Shown: positions 58,642-64,000 of the stretch, piece after piece | Numbering within the stretch: position 1 is the stretch's first letter | How the letters are laid out: the number at the start of each line of letters is the position of its first letter | Source: Glycomyces sambucus | Lineage (GTDB): Bacteria; Actinomycetota; Actinomycetes; Mycobacteriales; Micromonosporaceae | Reading direction: 5' to 3' | Assembly (NCBI RefSeq): GCF_900102815.1 | Contig: NZ_FNGF01000002.1 | Span: forward strand, 868,001 to 932,000 | Length of the DNA stretch: 64,000 nucleotides | Notes under the pieces: model-generated | Databases searched by the model: none | What the model was told of the DNA's origin: nothing | The model's input: the letters and a program-made list of their open reading frames with translations, nothing else | Made by a program: the position numbers and the translations under genes

Positions 58642-59907
58642 ATGAAGCGACGAGCACTGTGGTCGACCGCCCTCATCGCGCCGCTGGCGCTGTACGGCTG
58701 CGGCAGCGCCGCGGCACCGGAGTCCTCGGGCGAGGGCGGCGGCGCCCTCGTGGTGTGGGACTGGAAGTCCGGCGACGCCACGGCCGAGTCCTACATCGAG
58801 CAGGCGAAGGCCGACTTCGCCGAGCGGCACCCGGACGTCGAGGTCGAGTTCGTAGCCCAGCCGTTCGACCAGTACTACAACCTGCTGGGCACCGCGATCC
58901 AGTCCGGCGAGGGCCCCGACGTGATGCTCTTCAACGGCGGCGGCCAGCTGCGCGACCGCACCGACGCCCTGCTCCCCCTCGAGGACTACCTCGCCGAGGA
59001 CATGGAGCGCCTGGCCGGGTGGGAGGCGTTCTCCGACGGCGGCCACGTCTACGCCGCCCCGGTCACGCTCCAGGGCCACCCGCTCTACTACAACAAGGCG
59101 CTGTACGAGGAGGCCGGGCTCGACCCCGAGGCCCCCGCCGCCACGTGGGAGGCGTTCCTCGCCGACTGCGCGCAGCTCGAGGAGGCCACCGGCGCCGACT
59201 GCTTCGCCATGGGCAACAAGGAGGGCTACGGCATCCAGTTCTTCCTGTCGGGCCTGGGCCCGGGCGTGCTCACTTCCGCGGAGTACGACGCCTGGATCGC
59301 CGGGGACCGCGACTGGACCTCCCCCGGCGTGAAGCGGATCTTCGAGCTGTGGGTCGAGGCGGAGCAGGCCGGGCTCAACAACGACGGCGTCAACTCCACC
59401 GCCATGTTCAACGACGAGTTCGCGCTCTTCGACGGCGGCGAGGCCGCCCACGTCATCGGCCTCATGTCCGATGTGGGGCACTGGAAGGAGTTCGGCGAGT
59501 TTCTCGACCCCGCGGACGTCGGCGTCATGCCGGCCCCGCTGGTGAACCCCGACGCGGTGCCGTTCCTGCCCTACGACGGCGGCATCGGCTACGGCGTCGC
59601 GGAGTGGACCGAGGACCCCGAGCTCGCGGCCGACCTCGTCCGCTCGCTCACCTCCACCGCGGCGCTGGAGGCGTTCTACGCCGACGCGGGCGCCATCGCC
59701 TCCGACACCACCATCGACGCCTCGGGCGCCGGACCGGCCGCGGCCGCCATCGTGGCCGCGATCCCCACCGGGAGGCCCGCACTGCACGTCGCGCTGTCGG
59801 CCGAGACCCTCGAACTCATGGGGCGCCTGTCCCAGCAGCTCCTCAGCGGCTCGGCCACCGTGGACGACGCGCTCGCCCAGCTCGCCGAGAGCGACGGGGC
59901 GGCATAG
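58642..59907 (+). CDS. ABC transporter solute-binding lipoprotein
   Basis: A 421-residue lipoprotein with lipobox LALYGC (Cys20). It fits the family 1 sugar-binding proteins (ALVVWDWKSGDATAESYIEQAKADF, GPDVMLFNGGGQ). It begins a second importer operon followed by two permeases, an enolase-superfamily protein and a beta-helix protein. No ATPase is present. The FCD regulator palindrome lies in its promoter. Confidence 0.88.
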   Translation: MKRRALWSTALIAPLALYGCGSAAAPESSGEGGGALVVWDWKSGDATAESYIEQAKADFAERHPDVEVEFVAQPFDQYYNLLGTAIQSGEGPDVMLFNGGGQLRDRTDALLPLEDYLAEDMERLAGWEAFSDGGHVYAAPVTLQGHPLYYNKALYEEAGLDPEAPAATWEAFLADCAQLEEATGADCFAMGNKEGYGIQFFLSGLGPGVLTSAEYDAWIAGDRDWTSPGVKRIFELWVEAEQAGLNNDGVNSTAMFNDEFALFDGGEAAHVIGLMSDVGHWKEFGEFLDPADVGVMPAPLVNPDAVPFLPYDGGIGYGVAEWTEDPELAADLVRSLTSTAALEAFYADAGAIASDTTIDASGAGPAAAAIVAAIPTGRPALHVALSAETLELMGRLSQQLLSGSATVDDALAQLAESDGAA

Positions 59908-59909
59908 GC

Positions 59910-60893
59910 ATGCCGACCGGAAGCCCGCCGATCCCGGCCGGTCCCGCCACCGCGGGGCCGGCCGGGGACCTCGCACCGGCGGCGGCGCGCCGGGCGGCGC
60001 GGGGGCCTCGGCGCGGGTCGAACGAGCGATTCCCCCGCGCCGAACGCCTCGCCCCCTACCTCCTCGTGCTCCCCGCGGTCCTCGTCATCGCCGTGTTCCG
60101 GCTGTACCCGCTGGCGCTCGGCGTCAACTTCTCGTTCACCGGCGACGGCGACCGCAACGGGCAGCCGGTGGGCTGGGACAACTACACCGCGCTGTTCGCG
60201 GACCCGCTGTTCACCGCCTCCATGCGGAACGTGGGCCTGCTGGTGCTGCTCCTGCCGGTGGCCGTGGCGATCCCGGGCCTCCTGGCGACCTTCGTCTACC
60301 TGCGCGTGCCCGGGCACCGGGTGTACCGGAGCGTGTACTTCTTCCCCGCGGTCCTGTCGCCGGTCATCATCGGCGCGATCTTCAACCTGCTGCTGTCCTT
60401 CGACGGCCCGGTGAACGCCCTGCTCGGCGCGGTCGGGATCGGGCCGGTCGACTGGCTCGGGGACCCCGGCATCGCCATGTTCGCGGTCGTCGGCGTCCAC
60501 ATCTGGGCGACGTTCGGGATGGCGCTCGTGGTGTTCCTCGCCGGGTTCGCCACCCTGGACGCCTCGCTCATCGACGCGGCCCGCGTCGACGGGGCCTCGC
60601 TACCGAAGGTGGTGCGGCACGTGATCGTCCCCGGGCTCTCGCGCACGATCCAGTTCGTGGTCGTCACCACCATGATCGGCATGCTCACCTCCATGTTCGG
60701 CCTGCTGTACGTCATGACCGGCGGCGGCCCGGAGGGCTCGACCTACCTGCCGGAGTACTACATCTGGTTCCAGCAGGGGCAGATGGGCCGCCCGGCCCTC
60801 GCCTCCGCCGCGTCCACAGTGCTCTTCGGCGTGATGCTCGTCGTCGGCATGGCGCAGATCGCGGTCCTGCGCCGGGCCGGGAGGGAGGACTGA
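59910..60893 (+). CDS. ABC transporter permease (MalF-like)
   Basis: A 327-residue permease with a long Pro/Ala/Arg-rich cytosolic N-terminus and six helices. The coupling loop ASLIDAARVDGASLPKVVRH is the EAA motif. It starts 2 nt after the solute-binding-protein stop and overlaps the next permease by one base (TGATG). It forms the pore with the downstream permease. Confidence 0.9.
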   Translation: MPTGSPPIPAGPATAGPAGDLAPAAARRAARGPRRGSNERFPRAERLAPYLLVLPAVLVIAVFRLYPLALGVNFSFTGDGDRNGQPVGWDNYTALFADPLFTASMRNVGLLVLLLPVAVAIPGLLATFVYLRVPGHRVYRSVYFFPAVLSPVIIGAIFNLLLSFDGPVNALLGAVGIGPVDWLGDPGIAMFAVVGVHIWATFGMALVVFLAGFATLDASLIDAARVDGASLPKVVRHVIVPGLSRTIQFVVVTTMIGMLTSMFGLLYVMTGGGPEGSTYLPEYYIWFQQGQMGRPALASAASTVLFGVMLVVGMAQIAVLRRAGRED

Positions 60894-61720
60894 TGGCACC
60901 GCTCCGCGCTGGCCGCTGGATCGCGGCGGTCCCCATGGCCGCCTTGGCGATCGCGACCGTGTACCCGCTGCTGTTCACCGCCAACGTCGCCATGAAGACC
61001 CGGCACGAGTACGTGCTCGACCGCTTCGCCCCGGCCGAGGGCCTGCGCTGGGACGCGTTCGCCTCCGCGTGGGCCGGCGCCGACATGGACCGCTACCTCG
61101 CCAACTCGCTCATCGTCGTCGCCGGCGCCGTCGCACTCCTGCTGCTGCTCGGGTCGATGGCCGGGTTCGCCCTGAGCCAGTTGCGGTTCCGCGGGTCGCG
61201 GCTGCTGTTCCTCGCCTGCCTCTCGGCGCTGTTCATCCCGTTCCAGGTCATCATGGTCCCGCTCGCCCGCACCATGGGCCAGCTCGGCCTCGTCGACACC
61301 TACCCCGGGCTGATCCTCGCCTACACCGCGCAGTTCCTGCCGTTCACGGTCTTCCTGATGACCAGCTACTACAGCGGCATCCCGTCCGAGATCACCGACG
61401 CCGCCCGCATCGACGGGAACTCGGTGTACGGGGTCTACGGCCGGATCATGCTGCCGCTCGGGCGCCCGGCGCTCCTGTCGGTGGGCATCCTCAACGCCCT
61501 GTTCTGCTGGAACGACGTGCTCATCGCACTGCTCATGATGCCCTCGGCCGAGCACCGCACCCTCATGGTCGGCGTGACCGCGCTCCGGGGCCAGTACTCG
61601 GCCGACATCCCCACGTTCGCCGGGGGCGTGCTCATCGCCGCCGTCCCGGTCCTCGTCCTCTACCTGTGCTTCCAGCGCCAGATCACGGCCGGCGTCACCG
61701 CCGGGTCGACGAAGGGATGA
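60893..61720 (+). CDS. ABC transporter permease (MalG-like)
   Basis: A 275-residue permease with six helices and the coupling loop SEITDAARIDGNSVYGVYGR. The end TAGVTAGSTKG is typical. It overlaps the preceding permease by one base and its stop is just before the enolase-superfamily gene, so all are translated from one message. Confidence 0.9.
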   Translation: MAPLRAGRWIAAVPMAALAIATVYPLLFTANVAMKTRHEYVLDRFAPAEGLRWDAFASAWAGADMDRYLANSLIVVAGAVALLLLLGSMAGFALSQLRFRGSRLLFLACLSALFIPFQVIMVPLARTMGQLGLVDTYPGLILAYTAQFLPFTVFLMTSYYSGIPSEITDAARIDGNSVYGVYGRIMLPLGRPALLSVGILNALFCWNDVLIALLMMPSAEHRTLMVGVTALRGQYSADIPTFAGGVLIAAVPVLVLYLCFQRQITAGVTAGSTKG

Positions 61721-61721
61721 C

Positions 61722-62975
61722 ATGCGGATCACCGGGTACCGCACGCTGACGACGGTCCAGGAGTGGGCGCGCCCTGTCGGAGACGCCAACGGCGTCTTCG
61801 CCGACGGGGCCACCCCGGTCCCGGTCGTCCTGGTGGACACCGACGAAGGCGTCACCGGTGTGGGCCTGGGGTCGCACCACGGGATCGCGGGCGTCTTCCC
61901 CGCGATCGAGGGCGAGGACCCGCGGGGCGTGGCCGCCCTGTACGACCGGATGCTCCGGCACGTCTTCAAGGCCGGCCACGGCGGCGCCGTGTTCGCCACG
62001 GTCGGCGCGCTCGACACGGCCCTGTGGGACATCAAGGCGCAGTTGGCGGACGAGCCGCTGTGGCGGTTCCTCGGCGGTCGCGACCGGGTCGTGCCCGCGT
62101 ACGCGTCCGGACTCGACATCGGCCTCGGCGACGACGACCTCGCCGCGACCTACGGCGTCTACGCCGAGCGCGGGCTGCGGTCGGCGAAGCTCAAGGGGGG
62201 CCTCGACGTCGAGGCCGACCGGCGGCGCCTGGAGCTGGTGCGCGACGTGCTCGCCGGAGCGGGCGCCGCCCGGCCCGGCCTCATGCTCGACGCGAACGAG
62301 ACCTGGTCGCGCAAGCAGGCGGTCCGCCACGTGCGCGAACTCGAACGCACCGTCGACCTCGCCTGGATCGAGGAGCCCGTGCGGCGCTGGGACGCCGAGG
62401 GCATGGCCGTCGTCCAGCGGGGCGTGCGCGCCGCGGTGGCGACCGGGGAGAACCTCACGGGACTGGAGCAGTACCGCCCGCTGCTGCGGGCGGGCGCGGT
62501 CGACGTCGTCCAGACCGCCGCGGTCGGCGGGATCACCCACTTCCTGCGGGTCGCCGCGCTCGCGCACGCCCACGACCTGCCGGTGAGCCCGATCGGCAAC
62601 GTCCCGGTCGGCCTCCTGCACGCCGCGACCGCAGTGCCCAACCACCTCGTCAGCGAACTCCAGGACCTGTGGCCGCCCGTCGGCGTCACCGCCGACCTCG
62701 ACATCGAGGACGGCGCGTTCGTCCTCGGCGACTCCCCCGGACTGGGCCTGACGGTCGCCGAGGGAACCGTCGCCGCGCTCGGCCTCCGGCCGGGTCCGGC
62801 CGACCCGGCCGGACCCGGCGTCCGGCCCGAACGCGCCGGCCTGCGCCTGCTCGCCGGCCCCGAGACCTTCCGATCCCCCGCTCCCCCGCCGCCGGCGGCC
62901 ACCGAGGCACCGCCGGCCGGCCCGGGAGCGGCCGCCACCGACGACCGACCACGAACGGAGCCTCGCCGAACCTAG
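61722..62975 (+). CDS. enolase-superfamily (mandelate racemase-like) protein lacking catalytic His
   Basis: A 417-residue protein. The barrel shows Lys156-x-Lys158 (AKLKGG), Asp190 (LMLDANE), Glu217/218 (WIEEP) and Glu243 (ATGENL), the metal and base residues of the mandelate racemase group. Where that group has the catalytic His (SPH), this protein reads SPIGN, with Ile291. His300 in LLHAATAVPN is the later conserved His. The last 60 or so residues are a Pro-rich tail absent from normal family members. It may be a divergent dehydratase, epimerase or inactive homologue. Its place in the importer operon suggests a sugar-acid substrate. Confidence 0.8.
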   Translation: MRITGYRTLTTVQEWARPVGDANGVFADGATPVPVVLVDTDEGVTGVGLGSHHGIAGVFPAIEGEDPRGVAALYDRMLRHVFKAGHGGAVFATVGALDTALWDIKAQLADEPLWRFLGGRDRVVPAYASGLDIGLGDDDLAATYGVYAERGLRSAKLKGGLDVEADRRRLELVRDVLAGAGAARPGLMLDANETWSRKQAVRHVRELERTVDLAWIEEPVRRWDAEGMAVVQRGVRAAVATGENLTGLEQYRPLLRAGAVDVVQTAAVGGITHFLRVAALAHAHDLPVSPIGNVPVGLLHAATAVPNHLVSELQDLWPPVGVTADLDIEDGAFVLGDSPGLGLTVAEGTVAALGLRPGPADPAGPGVRPERAGLRLLAGPETFRSPAPPPPAATEAPPAGPGAAATDDRPRTEPRRT

Positions 62976-62988
62976 AAAGGACAACGAC

Positions 62989-64000
62989 ATGCGGCACGCA
63001 CCCCCCGCGCGCCTCCGCGCGCCCGCCCTCGCGGCGGCCCTCCTCCTCGCGGTCGCCGGGGCCCTCGCGGGCCCGGGCGCCTCCCCGGCACACGCCCAGA
63101 CCGCGCACGAGATCCACGTGTCCCCCAGCGGGAACGACGGCGACCCCGGCACCGCCGGCCAGCCGCTGCGGACTCTGACGAAGGCGCAGGAGCTGGCCCG
63201 GCAGGCCGCCGCCGCGGGCGACGGCGACGTCACCGTCACCCTCGCGGGCGGCACCTACCGGCTCACCGCCCCGCTGCGCTTCACCGCCGCCGACTCGGGC
63301 CGCAACGGGCACACCGTGACCTGGCGGGCCGCCGACGGCGCCGCACCGGTCGTCACCGGCGCCCAGGCCGTCACCGGCTGGGTCCTCGACGACGCCGCCA
63401 CCGGCGTCTACCGGGCCGACGTCGGCACCGGCTTCGACACCCGGCAGCTCTACGTGGACGGCGTCCAGGCGCAGCGGGCGCGCACCGGCATCGCGGCCTC
63501 GGACATGACACTCAACTCCGGCGGGTTCACGCTCGACAACGGGAACTTCGACTACCTCGCGTCGCTGCCGGGCCAGCAGCGCATCGAACTCCAGGCGCTG
63601 CTGTCGTTCACCAACCGGTTCGCGCCGGTCCAGAGCATCAGCGGGCGCACCGTGACCATGCAGCAGCCGTCCTGGAACAACAGCACCTACGGGTACGACG
63701 CGATCCAGAACCCGTTCCGCACCCCGCAGTTCTTCCTGCTCAACTCCAAGCGCTTCCTCGACCAGGCCGGGGAGTGGTACCTCGACACCGCCGCCGGGCG
63801 CCTCTACTACAAGCCCCTCGCGGGCCAGAGCATGGCCACCGCGAAGGTGGAGCTGCCGCGCCTGGAGACCCTGGTCGAGATCGGGGGCACCTACGACCAG
63901 CCGGTGCGCGCCCTCGCCTTCGCCGGGCTCGTGTTCACCGGCACCTCGTGGCTCGACCCGGGGTCGAACAACGGGTACGCGAACCAGCAGACCGGCACGT
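62989..64000 (+). CDS. secreted right-handed beta-helix protein, GH141-like (C-terminus cut off)
   Basis: An open frame running off the window; 337 residues are visible. A signal peptide (about 1-37, ending AHAQ) precedes a domain starting HEIHVSPSGNDGDPGTAGQP, common in parallel beta-helix enzymes, and VTGAQAVTGWVLD. This resembles GH141-type proteins (alpha-fucosidase or xylanase) and pectate-lyase-like folds. GAAAGGA lies 8 nt upstream of the ATG. It follows the importer operon, so it probably releases the imported oligosaccharide. The catalytic part is mostly outside the window. Confidence 0.68.
   Translation, partial: MRHAPPARLRAPALAAALLLAVAGALAGPGASPAHAQTAHEIHVSPSGNDGDPGTAGQPLRTLTKAQELARQAAAAGDGDVTVTLAGGTYRLTAPLRFTAADSGRNGHTVTWRAADGAAPVVTGAQAVTGWVLDDAATGVYRADVGTGFDTRQLYVDGVQAQRARTGIAASDMTLNSGGFTLDNGNFDYLASLPGQQRIELQALLSFTNRFAPVQSISGRTVTMQQPSWNNSTYGYDAIQNPFRTPQFFLLNSKRFLDQAGEWYLDTAAGRLYYKPLAGQSMATAKVELPRLETLVEIGGTYDQPVRALAFAGLVFTGTSWLDPGSNNGYANQQTGT

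Overview
The window is high-GC DNA with actinobacterial gene style: GTG starts are common, several transcripts look leaderless, many regulators are TetR, LacI or GntR type, and there are type VII secretion (WXG100) proteins, an AfsR/SARP-type regulator, Tat/Sec secreted enzymes and sugar importers without their own ATPase. It looks like chromosome from a saprophytic actinomycete (Actinomycetota). I cannot assign genus or species. I saw no rRNA, tRNA, CRISPR array, insertion sequence, prophage or replication origin.

Region 1 (1-9.5 kb): an ECF sigma factor coupled to a cut-off membrane protein that is probably its anti-sigma partner, an MFS exporter, a TetR/hydrolase/acyltransferase group around a palindromic operator, and a TetR-linked FtsX-type ABC system whose operator covers the ATPase start. 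Region 2 (9.5-12.1 kb): a compact type VII secretion effector cassette with a YbaB-like protein, an EspC-like protein, a WXG100 protein, a PD-(D/E)XK nuclease-like toxin and a putative immunity protein. Region 3 (12.3-24.9 kb): an APH-like kinase, TetR/hydrolase, an ABC-2 exporter operon with three regularly spaced TCACTAG boxes, trmO, an SDR, Nif3-like and DUF1330 proteins, and a TetR-controlled MFS/NmrA/Dabb operon with matching operators at both promoters. Region 4 (25-39.4 kb): a cholesterol-oxidase-like GMC enzyme with a long extra C-terminal part, a MarR-S41 peptidase fusion that looks self-regulated, a Tat-secreted NlpC/P60-like protein, an XRE-SARP regulator, a ferric-reductase-like flavocytochrome, several small secreted proteins, an eleven-unit DxDGDGxxD repeat protein without signal peptide, and a CopC-fold protein whose copper-binding histidines are replaced.

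Region 5 (39.4-64 kb) is a plant or fucosylated glycan utilisation region. An SDR, a zinc alcohol dehydrogenase and L-fuconate dehydratase surround a LacI regulator with three AAACGTTT-type operators. A second LacI regulator has an operator in front of its own gene that recurs, identical over 17 of 19 positions, about 9.5 kb away at the divergent promoter of an ABC importer plus GH2 operon and a secreted GH43-CBM6 enzyme. Between these lie a GntR regulator and a GH36 alpha-galactosidase-like enzyme. The right end holds a secreted CE1-type esterase with a ricin-type lectin domain, an FCD-type GntR regulator with a perfect palindrome, a second importer, an enolase-superfamily protein lacking the usual catalytic His, and a cut-off secreted beta-helix protein that resembles GH141-type enzymes. 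Together they suggest extracellular debranching, oligosaccharide import, intracellular hydrolysis and oxidative deoxy-sugar catabolism.

The observations I would follow first are the type VII toxin cassette, the MarR-S41 fusion, the shared LacI operator linking distant operons, and the DxDGDGxxD repeat protein.
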